Shown: piece by piece, positions 18,799 to 27,953 of the stretch
Layout of the letters: every line of letters starts with the position of its first letter
Position numbering within the stretch: the stretch's first letter is position 1
Assembly: GCA_947452905.1 (NCBI GenBank)
Contig: CANGEP010000002.1
Location: forward strand, 62,001 to 126,000
Length of the DNA: 64,000 nt
From: Bacteroidota bacterium
Lineage (GTDB): Bacteria; Bacteroidota; Bacteroidia; Chitinophagales; Chitinophagaceae
Direction of reading: 5' to 3'
Notes under the pieces: generated by a model
What the model was told of the DNA's origin: nothing
The model's input: the letters and a program-made list of their open reading frames with translations, nothing else
Database searches by the model: none
Position numbers and translations under genes: made by a program

Positions 18799-19645
18799 TG
18801 CTTTGCTCTGGTTTTTCTAATTGCTTTTGATCGGCCATTCTCTTGTTCTCTACCAAGTATACATATTCGAGATTGAAAAAGTTAGTAGCGGCTTTTACAT
18901 TCAATGTTAGAAAATTAGAAGAAGGGTCTTTTATGATGGATACTACCTTGCCAACCATTAACTGCGCAGGAAAGTTAGAAGAGTAGGGGCTAGTTAAAAC
19001 AGTATCTCCAATCTTAGGAGCCGAACTTTTAGAAATATTCTTTAAAATTAAAGTGCTAGGATCCGATCCATCCCATTCGATACTTCCAGCCACACGATCT
19101 CTTTTTAACATCGCACTTACTTTACTGTTGCGATGCAGTAAGCTCATGATTTTGCTATAATTTTCATTTACCTCAACCACTACACCCACGATACTTCCCT
19201 CAGGACTAATCACCGCCATATCTTTAATGACCCCTTGAGCAGATCCTCTTTCAATCCAGATATAATTTTTTTGCAAAGTAAAAGTATTACCTACTACTTT
19301 GGCTGGGTAGTAATAAAACTTTCTAATTTTTTCTAAACTATCTTTTCTTAAAACTAAAGTGCCTGCTTTTTTAGAAGTGTCATAAGCAACAAAGTTTTGA
19401 ATCAATTGATTCCTAAGTGCTACGTTTTCGGCCACCAAATTCGCGTTGGTTTGTTTTAAATCAAAAAAGTAAGTCCAACTATTATAGTATCGATTAATAT
19501 TGCCGGTTGCTTTATTGGCCCAACTGCCAAAAAATGCTTCGTGTGATTTACTATAGGAAGACAACATCACCAATGATACAATTTGTAGTATCAGAAAGCT
19601 AAAGAATGTAAAATTCTGTCTTATGAACCCAATAATATTCTTCAA
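18791..19645 (-). CDS. mreC: Rod-shape-determining protein MreC
   Basis: MreC is a periplasmic scaffold that activates PBP2-RodA. The 284-residue product has a short cytoplasmic start, one membrane helix (about 12-29), a coiled coil (about 62-80) and the double beta-barrel domain (about 110-270). That domain holds conserved glycines such as SPEGSIVGVV and GDTVLTS. The start codon is TTG at 19645: the upstream in-frame sequence reaches a stop with no ATG, and the first internal Met (residue 27) would remove the membrane helix. It follows mreB by 19 bp. Confidence 0.93.
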   Translation of the reverse strand: MKNIIGFIRQNFTFFSFLILQIVSLVMLSSYSKSHEAFFGSWANKATGNINRYYNSWTYFFDLKQTNANLVAENVALRNQLIQNFVAYDTSKKAGTLVLRKDSLEKIRKFYYYPAKVVGNTFTLQKNYIWIERGSAQGVIKDMAVISPEGSIVGVVVEVNENYSKIMSLLHRNSKVSAMLKRDRVAGSIEWDGSDPSTLILKNISKSSAPKIGDTVLTSPYSSNFPAQLMVGKVVSIIKDPSSNFLTLNVKAATNFFNLEYVYLVENKRMADQKQLEKPEQSNE

Positions 19646-19664
19646 GCGTGATGACTTTTATTGT

Positions 19665-20690
19665 TTATCTCATGATGAAAGGAAAACGTTGATAGTTCTT
19701 CAACGCAATACCAGTACCACGAACAACGCTCTTTAAAGGATCTTCTGCAACGTGAACTGGTAACTTTATTTTCGCACTTAATCTTTTATCTAATCCACGT
19801 AATAAGGCGCCACCACCTGTTAAGTATAAACCTCTGCGATAAATATCAGCTGCTAATTCGGGAGGAGTTGTTTCTAATGCTTTTAAAATAGCTTCTTCTA
19901 TTTTAAATATGCTCTTATCTAAAGCTTCTGCCACTTCTTGATAGGAAACCATAATTTGCTTTGGAATACCTGTTACTAAATCTCTTCCGTTTACAGGCAT
20001 ATCATCGGGTGGATTATCTAAATCTTTTAATGCAGCACCCACATGAATTTTAATTTGTTCTGCAGTACGCTCACCAATTAATAAACTATGGTAACGTCTT
20101 AATGCTTCCATAATATCTGCTGTAAATTCATCCCCTGCAATACGAATACTCTGGTCACATACGATACCTGCTAAGGCAATAACCGTAATACCTGTTGTAC
20201 CACCTCCAATATCAATAATCATATTTCCAACGGGTTCTTCCACATCAATACCAATACCTAATGCGGCTGCCATTGGTTCATGTATCATATATACTTCTTT
20301 AGCACCTGCTTGTTCGGCACTATCACGAACTGCTCTTTTCTCCACCTCAGTAATAGAGGAAGGAATACAAATAACCATTCTCCAACTTGGAGGAAACAAA
20401 GGTTTTTTGGGATAAATCATTTTCATTAACTCACGAATCATTAATTCGGCAGCGTTAAAATCGGCAATTACACCATCTTTTAAAGGACGTACTGTTTTAA
20501 TACTTTCGTGTGTTTTTTCATGCATCAATAAAGCCTTCTTTCCCACGCCCAACACTTCCTTCATATTATTTCTGTTTAAGGCAATAATAGAAGGTTCATT
20601 TACAACTACTTCATCATTGTGTATGATAAGTGTATTGGCAGTACCCAAGTCCATCGCAATCTCTTGGGTGAAAAAGTTAAATAATCCCAT
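19665..20690 (-). CDS. mreB: Actin-like cell-shape protein MreB
   Basis: The 341-residue protein is a full-length MreB, which forms membrane-associated filaments that direct lateral wall synthesis. Visible actin-fold motifs are phosphate 1 (DLGTANTLI, about 15-23), phosphate 2 (DIGGGTTGITVIA, about 164-176) and the adenosine motif (YLTGGGALLRGLD, about 288-300). It is the first gene of mreB-mreC-mreD-mrdA-rodA, which are all tightly spaced. The 105-bp spacer to purD contains AT-rich sequence with imperfect -7 boxes, and I could not fix a promoter there. Confidence 0.97.
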   Translation of the reverse strand: MGLFNFFTQEIAMDLGTANTLIIHNDEVVVNEPSIIALNRNNMKEVLGVGKKALLMHEKTHESIKTVRPLKDGVIADFNAAELMIRELMKMIYPKKPLFPPSWRMVICIPSSITEVEKRAVRDSAEQAGAKEVYMIHEPMAAALGIGIDVEEPVGNMIIDIGGGTTGITVIALAGIVCDQSIRIAGDEFTADIMEALRRYHSLLIGERTAEQIKIHVGAALKDLDNPPDDMPVNGRDLVTGIPKQIMVSYQEVAEALDKSIFKIEEAILKALETTPPELAADIYRRGLYLTGGGALLRGLDKRLSAKIKLPVHVAEDPLKSVVRGTGIALKNYQRFPFIMR

Positions 20691-20795
20691 TATAAATCAG
20701 TGTTTTTAGTATTCAATATGAATCAAGCAAAATTCATTTAAAATCCTTATACTACAAAGCTTTTTAGAAATGATTAGCAACTTTTTTTTAAAGAC

Positions 20796-22082
20796 CTAGC
20801 TTTTAAATTCGTAACCTATATCTTTTCTAAAATACATACCTTCAAAAGAAATCAAATTCAAAGCTTTTTGAGCAGTATTTACTGCTGATTGTAAATCGGC
20901 ACCTTCGGCCGTTACGGTTAAAACTCTGCCTCCTTTTGTAACAACTGCATCTCCCTCAAATCCAGTCCCAGCTTGAAATACAATAGTTCCTGCAATATTT
21001 GCTGCTGCGCCTAGACCATTAATAGGGAAGTACTTTTTATACCCTCCCGGATAACCGCCACTTACAGCCATTACTGTGGCAAAACTTTGTGGATGAAACT
21101 CAATGTTGGTGTCTTCTAATGTGCCATTATCGGCTGCAGCAAGCAAGCTTACTAAATCGGTTTGTAAACGAGGCAGAATAACCTCTGTTTCGGGATCACC
21201 TAACCTACAATTATATTCTATTACAAAGGGCTCGCCATCACAATTCATTAATCCAAAAAATACAAAACCTTTATACACTAAAGCCTCTTTTGAAAGTCCT
21301 TGTATAGTGGGAATAATGATACGATCTTCCACTTTTTTCATAAATAGCGCATCCATAAAGGGAACAGGACTTACACAGCCCATTCCGCCTGTATTAAGGC
21401 CCGTGTCTCCTTCTCCAATTCGTTTATAGTCTTTAGCATGGCCAATTACTTGATAGTTTTTGCCATCCGTCAAGGCAAAAACACTCACTTCTATTCCCTG
21501 TAAAAACTGTTCAATAACCACTTTTTCACTTGCAGCGCCAAATTGCTGGTCTTGAATCATTTCTTTAAAGCTGGCCAAGGCCTCTTCATGGTTAGACGCA
21601 ATAATAACACCCTTACCGGCTGCTAAACCATCTGCTTTTAAAACAATGGGTAAGGAATGGGCTTTGATATAGTCAAGACCTTGCTCATAATTAACTTTTG
21701 TAAACTCTGCATAAGAGGCAGTAGGTATATTATGTCTTTCCATAAAATGTTTACTAAAAGCCTTACTTCCTTCTAGTTGTGCTGCCTCTTTAGCAGGTCC
21801 AATTACATTTATATGAGCTGTAGCTGCATTAGCGGCAAAAAAATCATAGATACCATTAACCAAAGGTTCTTCAGGTCCTACTACAATCATTTCAATTCCT
21901 TTCTCCATACAAAAATCCTGGATACCCTTAAAGTCGTTTACTTCTAAGGTCACATTGGTGCCAATGGCTGCTGTACCTGGATTCCCAGGAGCAATGAATA
22001 GGGCATCACAATGATGCGATTGCGCTATTTTCCAAGCCAAAGCATGTTCTCTACCTCCTCCACCTATAATTAATATGTTCAT
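20796..22082 (-). CDS. purD: Phosphoribosylamine-glycine ligase
   Basis: The enzyme catalyses the second step of purine synthesis, joining glycine to phosphoribosylamine with ATP. The 428-residue length is typical. The N-terminal GGGGREHALAWK motif, the ATP-grasp region (KADGLAAGKGVII, about 148-160) and the GDPETEV metal-binding motif (about 290) are all present. The gene stands alone rather than in a pur operon. A near -7 box (TACTTTCG) lies about 20 nt upstream of the ATG, in the 79-bp divergent spacer shared with the peptide transporter. Confidence 0.97.
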   Translation of the reverse strand: MNILIIGGGGREHALAWKIAQSHHCDALFIAPGNPGTAAIGTNVTLEVNDFKGIQDFCMEKGIEMIVVGPEEPLVNGIYDFFAANAATAHINVIGPAKEAAQLEGSKAFSKHFMERHNIPTASYAEFTKVNYEQGLDYIKAHSLPIVLKADGLAAGKGVIIASNHEEALASFKEMIQDQQFGAASEKVVIEQFLQGIEVSVFALTDGKNYQVIGHAKDYKRIGEGDTGLNTGGMGCVSPVPFMDALFMKKVEDRIIIPTIQGLSKEALVYKGFVFFGLMNCDGEPFVIEYNCRLGDPETEVILPRLQTDLVSLLAAADNGTLEDTNIEFHPQSFATVMAVSGGYPGGYKKYFPINGLGAAANIAGTIVFQAGTGFEGDAVVTKGGRVLTVTAEGADLQSAVNTAQKALNLISFEGMYFRKDIGYEFKS

Positions 22083-22161
22083 ATCTAAAGTATTGCCCCA
22101 CGAAAGTAAAAATTATTGAAGGGATTTTATTAATTTGGGTCAATTAAATAAACATTTACTT

Positions 22162-23658
22162 ATGTCGACGACTACTCAAAAACATCCCAAAGGTTTATAC
22201 GTGCTATTTGCCACCGAAATGTGGGAGCGTTTTAACTATTATGGGATGCGTGCCATTTTGGTTTTGTTTTTAACTAAGGCCTTGCTATTCGATAAAGTAT
22301 TTGCTTCTCAAGTTTATGGATCTTATACTGGTTTAATATATTTAACGCCTTTATTGGGTGGGTATATTGCCGACCGTTATTGGGGCAATAATCGATCTAT
22401 CATTGCCGGCGGGTTAGTTATGGCTATGGGGGAGTTTGTTTTGTTCTTTTGTGGTCATTTTTACGACAATGCAGCTATAGCAACACCTTTGTTTTATACT
22501 GGGCTTGGTTGTATGATTGCTGGAAATGGTTTTTTTAAACCTAATATCTCTAGTATGGTAGGCCAATTGTATGCAAAAGGCGATTCCAGAATAGATGCTT
22601 CCTATACTATTTTTTATATGGGTATAAATACAGGCGGTGCGATTGGCCCTGCCATTTGTGGTTTAGTGGGGGATACAGGAAAATCTGGAGATTTTAAGTG
22701 GGCTTTTTTTGCAGGAGGAATTGCCATGTTGTTAAGCGTAATTACGCAACTGATATTTCAGAAAAAATATTTAGTGAATCACGAAGGACAACAAATTGGT
22801 TTGGCACCTAAAGAGGCACCAGCTTCATTTCAGAAAATACCAGTGATGGTGGGTTTCTTATTCCTACTTTCCTTATTAACCATTGCCCTTGTATATATTG
22901 ATATTAAAGTAGTGAGTTATTTGTTTTGGCTATTACTAGCTTGTATTTTATTTATAGCTTTTATTATTTTCTCTGATAAATCATTAGATGTTATTCAAAA
23001 GAAAAAAGTTGGTGTATTATTTACGGTGTCCTTTTTTGTAATATTCTTTTGGAGTGCTTTTGAACAAGCGGGCGCCTCACTTACTTTCTTCGCTTCTGAA
23101 AACACACAAAGAGATTTAGGTTTTTACACGGTGCCAACAAGTTTCTTTCAATCACTCAATTCTATTTTTGTAGTATCTCTTGCTCCTTTAGTAGCATGGA
23201 TATGGGTAAAGCTTGGAAAAAGAGAGCCTTCTTCTCCTTTTAAGATGGCTATGGGATTAATGCTTTTAGCATTAGGTTATTTATGGATTGCTACAGGTGT
23301 GAATGGTGTTGGGGCAGGGGTTAAAGTAAGTATGATTTGGTTAATAGGCATGTATATGATGCACACATTTGGTGAACTTTGTTTATCCCCTATTGGACTT
23401 TCACTATTCAATAAATTAGCTCCCATTAAATTTGCTTCTTTGTTAATGGCAGTATGGTTTACAGCCAATGCCTTTGCCAATAAATTAGCGGGTGTATTTA
23501 GTGCGCTTTATCCTGAGAATGGTAAAATTACTTCCTTTGCAGGCTATCAAATTTCCAACTTGCACGAGTTTTTCATGTTCTTTGTACTCATGGCAGGAAT
23601 TGCTTCACTTATTTTATTTTTCTTATCCAGGAAGCTAAAAAGTTTAATGGAGTTGTAA
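22162..23658 (+). CDS. POT/PTR-family proton-coupled oligopeptide transporter
   Basis: I start it at the ATG at 22162 (498 residues), because the usual N-terminus begins with HPKGLYVLFATEMWERFNYYGMRAIL. That segment contains the ExxERFxYY proton-coupling motif of the family (EMWERFNYY). About 12-14 helices follow, including the PTR2 signature region GNGFFKPNISSMVGQLY and the FYMGINTGG motif in helix 5. It imports di- and tripeptides with protons. The gene is monocistronic, and its 3' end faces the large hairpin block rather than a classical terminator. Confidence 0.93.
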   Translation: MSTTTQKHPKGLYVLFATEMWERFNYYGMRAILVLFLTKALLFDKVFASQVYGSYTGLIYLTPLLGGYIADRYWGNNRSIIAGGLVMAMGEFVLFFCGHFYDNAAIATPLFYTGLGCMIAGNGFFKPNISSMVGQLYAKGDSRIDASYTIFYMGINTGGAIGPAICGLVGDTGKSGDFKWAFFAGGIAMLLSVITQLIFQKKYLVNHEGQQIGLAPKEAPASFQKIPVMVGFLFLLSLLTIALVYIDIKVVSYLFWLLLACILFIAFIIFSDKSLDVIQKKKVGVLFTVSFFVIFFWSAFEQAGASLTFFASENTQRDLGFYTVPTSFFQSLNSIFVVSLAPLVAWIWVKLGKREPSSPFKMAMGLMLLALGYLWIATGVNGVGAGVKVSMIWLIGMYMMHTFGELCLSPIGLSLFNKLAPIKFASLLMAVWFTANAFANKLAGVFSALYPENGKITSFAGYQISNLHEFFMFFVLMAGIASLILFFLSRKLKSLMEL

Positions 23659-23696
23659 ACAATTTTGTGCTACTCTAGGCTTAATCATTTTATTTT

Positions 23697-23842
23697 CCTG
23701 GCGCTTGCATAAAATATTCCAACACTGCGCCGCGATCCATGACGCTAAAAAATAATAAAATCGAACTGTGTTCGACTTTACAATTTTTATTTACGCTATG
23801 GATCAATGCTTCGTTTTTGCAATATTTTATTCCTTCGCCAGG
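23697..23842. repeat. Large imperfect inverted repeat 1 (146 bp)
   Basis: Matched arm segments are concentric about 23769. CCTGGCG (23697-23703) matches CGCCAGG (23836-23842), and ATAAAATATT (23709-23718) matches AATATTTTAT (23821-23830). GATCCAT (23734-23740) matches ATGGATC (23798-23804), and the core TCGAAC-tgt-GTTCGA spans 23761-23775. Segments between them also align with mismatches and small indels. This is a palindromic element, not an ordinary terminator: it is far longer, has no T-run at its base, and contains no gene. A MITE- or REPIN-like element is possible. Confidence 0.85.
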
Positions 23843-24012
23843 CTTGAAATACATACTACTCGAACGCATTTGTGAATAGCGTCAAGAAAACGAATGATAC
23901 ATCGTCAAAAAATTTTTCTGTTTGAGCGCAGCGAGTTTAAAATTTTTAGATGTTGAATTCGTTTTTAGCGTCATTCATAGCTGCGGCAGAGAGGATGTAT
24001 TTTAAGGCTGGC
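23837..24012. repeat. Large imperfect inverted repeat 2 (176 bp), sharing an arm end with repeat 1
   Basis: Matched segments are concentric about 23925. GCCAGGCTTGAAATACAT (23837-23854) matches ATGTATTTTAAGGCTGGC (23995-24012) with two mismatches. AAAACGAAT (23887-23895) matches ATTCGTTTT (23957-23965), and A/T runs at 23907-23917 and 23938-23948 face each other. The unpaired apex contains GAGCGCAGCGAG. The bases 23837-23842 are also the right end of repeat 1, so only one hairpin can use them at a time. The motif ATGACGCTAAAAA appears in the left arm of repeat 1 and, inverted, in the right arm of repeat 2, so the elements are related. Confidence 0.85.
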
Positions 24013-24026
24013 AAAGCAAAAATTAA

Positions 24027-25964
24027 CTACAACATTCCTTTGACAATTTCGTCTACTACACCAGGGTCAAGCAGGGTAGAGGTATCCCCTAAATTACTGG
24101 TTTCGCCTTCGGCTACTTTTCTTAAAATACGACGCATGATTTTTCCTGAACGTGTTTTGGGTAAGCCCGAAACAAATTGAATTTTATCAGGCTTGGCAAT
24201 AGGTCCAATGATGCGTGTTACTGTTTGTAAAATATCTTTTCGCACCATATCACCTGTGCCATGGGTGTCTTGTCCGTGGGAGCCTGTATAAATGACATAA
24301 GCGTAAATTCCTTGTCCTTTAATATCATGAGGATAGCCTACTACAGCGCTTTCTACCACGCCTGCATGCATATTAATAGCGTTTTCTACTTCGGCAGTGC
24401 CAATACGGTGACCACTTACATTTAATACATCGTCCACACGACCTGTAATTCTAAATTGGCCTTCTTCATTTTTTAATGCGCCATCTCCCGTAAAATATAA
24501 ATTATCATAGGTGGCAAAATAATTAGTTCGACATCTTTCATGATCCCCGTAAGTAGTTCTAAGTGTTGCAGGCCATGGTTGAGTGATACATAAATTGCCA
24601 CGGTATAAACCATCTTCTTTTTCAGTTACTTCATTTCCTTTATCATCTACTAAAATGGCTTTAACACCGGGTATAGGGTAGGTAGCCCAGCCAGGTTTTC
24701 CAGGCGTAATACCTGCCATATTTGAAATCATCACCCCACCAGTTTCTGTTTGCCACCAAGTGTCAACTATAGGACATTTTTTCTTTCCAATGTTTTCGTC
24801 ATACCAGTGCCAAGCCTCTTCGTTGATGGGTTCGCCCACTGTACCAAGTATTTTTAAACTACTCAAGTCATGGTCTTTTACTGGGCCTAATCCAAATCCC
24901 ATTAATGATCGAATAGCAGTAGGTGCAGTGTATAAAATATTTACTTTAAACTTATCAATGATATCCCAAAAACGTCCTGCATCAGGGAAAGTAGGGATCC
25001 CTTCAAACATTAATGAAGTACCCCCTGCGCTTAATGGCCCATAAACAATATAACTATGACCAGTGATCCATCCAATATCGGCAGTGCAAAAGAAAATATC
25101 ATTTGGTTGATACTGAAATACATTTATAAAAGTATAGTTAGTATATATCATATAACCAGCGACACTATGTACTACTCCTTTGGGTTTTCCTGTAGAGCCA
25201 GAAGTGTATAAAATAAATAATGGATCTTCTGCGTCCATCATTACAGGAGCTACTAAAGGCAAGGCTTGTGTTTCTACTTTTTTAATTTCATCCTCCCACC
25301 AAATATCTCTTCCTTTTAACATGGATACAGCTGTCCTAGTTCTGGTGCAAACAATAACATGTTTAACAGTTTTGTTTCCAATTAAGGCATCATCAATAAC
25401 CGATTTTAAAGGAATGTCTTTGGCGCCTCTGTAGGCGCCGTCACATGTAATAATATACTCGGCCTTTGCATCTTCTAAACGGTCGGCAATACTTTGAGCA
25501 CTAAAGCCTCCAAAGATTACACTATGAATTGCGCCAATACGAGCACAGGCTAATACTGCAATGGCAAGCTCAGGAATCATACCCATATACACACATACAC
25601 GATCTCCTTTTTGAACTCCGTTATTTAAAAGTACTTGAGCAAACTGACAAACTTTTAAATGCAGTTGTTTATAAGTGATAATTCGATGATGTTCTTCTGG
25701 GTCATTAGGCTCCCAAATAATGGCGGGTGTATCTCCGTTTTTTTCAAGATGTCTATCTAAACAATTTTCGGTGATATTTAATTTACCCCCTTTAAACCAT
25801 TCAATTTTAGGGTCTTTAAAATTCCACTCTAAAGTTTTTTCCCATTTTTTTTGCCAAGTAAAGGCTTCTGCAATTTCGTTCCAAAACAGTTCGGGGGTAT
25901 CGATACTTTTTTTATAAGCCTCATGATATTGTTCGAGACTTTTAATTTGATAAGGGTAGCTCAT
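24027..25964 (-). CDS. acs: Acetyl-CoA synthetase (AMP-forming)
   Basis: Acs activates acetate to acetyl-CoA through acetyl-AMP. I start it at the ATG at 25964 (645 residues), since a TTG at 25970 would add only two. The adenylate-forming motifs are intact: LYTSGSTGKPKGVVHS (about 258-273), the WWQTETGG motif (about 405-412), the hinge near YFTGDGA, and the C-terminal catalytic lysine in TRSGKIMRR (about 610-618), a site regulated by acetylation in homologues. It is transcribed divergently from an MFS transporter with an 86-bp spacer. That arrangement would fit coupled uptake and activation of a small carboxylate, which is inference. Confidence 0.96.
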   Translation of the reverse strand: MSYPYQIKSLEQYHEAYKKSIDTPELFWNEIAEAFTWQKKWEKTLEWNFKDPKIEWFKGGKLNITENCLDRHLEKNGDTPAIIWEPNDPEEHHRIITYKQLHLKVCQFAQVLLNNGVQKGDRVCVYMGMIPELAIAVLACARIGAIHSVIFGGFSAQSIADRLEDAKAEYIITCDGAYRGAKDIPLKSVIDDALIGNKTVKHVIVCTRTRTAVSMLKGRDIWWEDEIKKVETQALPLVAPVMMDAEDPLFILYTSGSTGKPKGVVHSVAGYMIYTNYTFINVFQYQPNDIFFCTADIGWITGHSYIVYGPLSAGGTSLMFEGIPTFPDAGRFWDIIDKFKVNILYTAPTAIRSLMGFGLGPVKDHDLSSLKILGTVGEPINEEAWHWYDENIGKKKCPIVDTWWQTETGGVMISNMAGITPGKPGWATYPIPGVKAILVDDKGNEVTEKEDGLYRGNLCITQPWPATLRTTYGDHERCRTNYFATYDNLYFTGDGALKNEEGQFRITGRVDDVLNVSGHRIGTAEVENAINMHAGVVESAVVGYPHDIKGQGIYAYVIYTGSHGQDTHGTGDMVRKDILQTVTRIIGPIAKPDKIQFVSGLPKTRSGKIMRRILRKVAEGETSNLGDTSTLLDPGVVDEIVKGML

Positions 25965-25989
25965 ATGCAATCGTTATAAATAGATATAT

Positions 25990-25997
25990 CAAATTTA
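25990..25997 (-). promoter_or_regulatory. Candidate -7 box of acs
   Basis: The minus strand reads TAAATTTG, a perfect TAnnTTTG, 25 nt upstream of the acs ATG. A TTG at the -33 position is not evident. It lies in the 86-bp spacer shared with the divergent MFS transporter gene. Confidence 0.45.
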
Positions 25998-26050
25998 CAT
26001 TTTTTACGCATAAATATTTAACTTGAAGGATAACTGGAAAAACGATTGCT

Positions 26051-27655
26051 ATGAATGCAGAAAAAAAACAAAGCAGTATTGCTTTTGTAATAGGAGCTTC
26101 TTCGGTGGGTACCTTAATAGAATGGTATGATTTTTACATTTTCGGGATGTTAGCGACCATTTTATCTAAACAATTTTTTCCTGCAGAAGCAGGCACAGCA
26201 GCACTTTTAAGCACTTTGGCTATTTTTGCAGCTGGTTTTATAGTGCGTCCCTTTGGTGCCTTGGTATTTGGCCGTTTAGGGGATTTAATTGGCCGAAAGC
26301 ATACATTTTTACTGACATTAATCATAATGGGAGGCTCCACTTTTGCCATCGGATTAGTGCCAGGTTTTGCTACCATTGGATGGGCAGCACCCATCTTAGT
26401 ACTTGTTTTGAGATTATTACAAGGTTTGGCATTAGGAGGTGAATATGGGGGTGCAGCCACCTATGTTGCTGAGCATGCGCCTGCTGGACAAAGAGGCTTT
26501 TGGACTTCATGGATTCAAACTACTGCTACTCTAGGATTATTTTTAGCCTTAGGAGTTATTATATTAATACGATCAAATCAAGGGGTTGAAAAATTTAGCG
26601 CAGAGTGGGGAGGGTGGAGATATCCATTTTGGATCTCTATTCTATTGGTGGGGGTTTCGGTTTTAATTAGAATGCGCATGAGTGAGTCTCCTATGTTTAC
26701 TAAATTAAAATCAGAAGGTAAAACATCGGCTAACCCATTAAAAGAAAGTTTCGGACATAAGGCTAATTTTAAAATGGTTTTATTGGCTTTATTTGGCGCT
26801 GTAATGGGGCAAGGAGTTGTTTGGTATACAGGTCAATTTTATGCACAAAGTTTTATTGAGACAGTTTGTAAAATTGATTTTATCCAATCTCGAAATATAA
26901 TGTTAGTGGCTATCTTAATGGCAACTCCCTGTTTTGTTTTATTTGGTTGGTTAAGTGACAAAATTGGAAGAAAGTGGATTATGTTATTGGGCATGTTATT
27001 AGCAATAGGTACTTACCGTCCTATTTACAAAGAGTTTATCGCCATCACCTCGGCTTCGAATAGAACACAAATTGTAGATCTTAGAGTGACCAAATTAGGG
27101 CCCTTAATGCCTTTGGTTGATGCTAAGGATAAACATAAGATGTATATAAGACAAGTTATTGATACTGCTTACACGGATGGTTCTGTATTTAGATATACCA
27201 TAACAGATACTTTAATCGGATATAATGAATTAGGTACTAATAGACCCATTAATTTAATTAACCCAACACTTATAAAATACAAATCACCCAAGCCCAATAT
27301 TGTGATTGAAAAAACAATGGGTAAAGCAGCAACTTGGGATTTGATTTGGTTAATATTTATTCAGATAGTGTATGTAACAATGGTCTATGGACCTATCGCT
27401 GCTTTCTTAGTGGAAATGTTCCCCACCAAAATAAGATATACCTCTATGTCATTACCCTATCATATTGGCAATGGTGTATTTGGTGGATTGGTTCCTTTTT
27501 TAGGCACCCTTATTGTAGAGTTTACTAAATCACCGGAGCACCCAGCGGGGGATGTATTGGCTGGACTTTGGTATCCTATTGGTGTGGCTGCAGTAAGTTT
27601 TATAATTGGTTTAGTGTATTTAACCAATAAGATCGATAAAAATGTAATGGATTAA
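26051..27655 (+). CDS. MFS transporter of the metabolite:H+ symporter (MHS) type with a large loop insertion
   Basis: The 534-residue protein begins like MHS-family symporters (ProP, KgtP, ShiA). It has GTLIEWYDFYIFGML in helix 1, RPFGALVFGRLGDLIGRKHTF in the helix 2-3 loop, and LQGLALGGEYGGAATYVAEHAP. The second half carries the matching GWLSDKIGRKWIM motif near residue 300. An insertion of about 85-100 residues (about 325-425) of polar and beta-like sequence interrupts the second half before the last helices, so the protein is longer than the usual 430-500. It lies divergent from acs and 17 bp before a small membrane protein gene. Acetate or another small acid is a guess for the substrate. 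Confidence 0.85.
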   Translation: MNAEKKQSSIAFVIGASSVGTLIEWYDFYIFGMLATILSKQFFPAEAGTAALLSTLAIFAAGFIVRPFGALVFGRLGDLIGRKHTFLLTLIIMGGSTFAIGLVPGFATIGWAAPILVLVLRLLQGLALGGEYGGAATYVAEHAPAGQRGFWTSWIQTTATLGLFLALGVIILIRSNQGVEKFSAEWGGWRYPFWISILLVGVSVLIRMRMSESPMFTKLKSEGKTSANPLKESFGHKANFKMVLLALFGAVMGQGVVWYTGQFYAQSFIETVCKIDFIQSRNIMLVAILMATPCFVLFGWLSDKIGRKWIMLLGMLLAIGTYRPIYKEFIAITSASNRTQIVDLRVTKLGPLMPLVDAKDKHKMYIRQVIDTAYTDGSVFRYTITDTLIGYNELGTNRPINLINPTLIKYKSPKPNIVIEKTMGKAATWDLIWLIFIQIVYVTMVYGPIAAFLVEMFPTKIRYTSMSLPYHIGNGVFGGLVPFLGTLIVEFTKSPEHPAGDVLAGLWYPIGVAAVSFIIGLVYLTNKIDKNVMD

Positions 27656-27672
27656 TTTTAAAAAAGAATTGT

Positions 27673-27927
27673 ATGAATAGCATAAAAAAATTATTAGGAT
27701 TTGTTTGGATGTTGTTGGCACCTGCCATTATTTTCTTTTTAATCTATGAGGCCAGTCAAAAAATTGGTGCCGCTACTTCGGTAACTAAAGCCAATGTTAT
27801 TTTGCAATGGTCTATTATTCTACTCATTTTTACGCCTATATGTATTGGCTTTTTTATGTTTGGAAAATTTGCGGCAAGTAATGAGTATGCTCATTTGCCA
27901 GCGTCATCATCGGAAATAGAAGATTAG
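27673..27927 (+). CDS. Small two-helix membrane protein following the MFS transporter
   Basis: The 84-residue protein has two hydrophobic helices (about 8-26 and 43-67) joined by a short polar loop and ends in an acidic tail (SSSEIED). It resembles the small DUF6814-type proteins I associate with Bacteroidota MFS genes, but I cannot verify this. The 17-bp spacing indicates cotranscription, so a stabilising or accessory role for the transporter is plausible. Confidence 0.65.
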   Translation: MNSIKKLLGFVWMLLAPAIIFFLIYEASQKIGAATSVTKANVILQWSIILLIFTPICIGFFMFGKFAASNEYAHLPASSSEIED

Positions 27928-27953
27928 GTAGCTGCTATTTAATTTTAGTTAAG

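Larger units (their letters stand above)
23659..24026. other. 368-bp intergenic block without genes, filled by two large hairpins
   Basis: This is the only gap of more than 300 bp in the window. It separates convergent genes (peptide transporter and acs). No open frame of convincing length or codon use is present. About 316 of the 368 bases are taken up by two concentric, imperfect inverted repeats, annotated separately. The stretches 23659-23696 and 24013-24026 hold nothing I recognise. Confidence 0.8.

Noticed and set aside
23697..24012. Integron attC sites or an ordinary rho-independent terminator as explanation for the double hairpin
   Set aside because: No integrase, no R-box style GTTRRRY ends, and no T-run at the base; the stems are far longer than terminators.
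23697..24012. CRISPR array
   Set aside because: The repeats are inverted, not regularly spaced direct repeats, and there are no cas genes. I saw no direct-repeat array elsewhere in the window.
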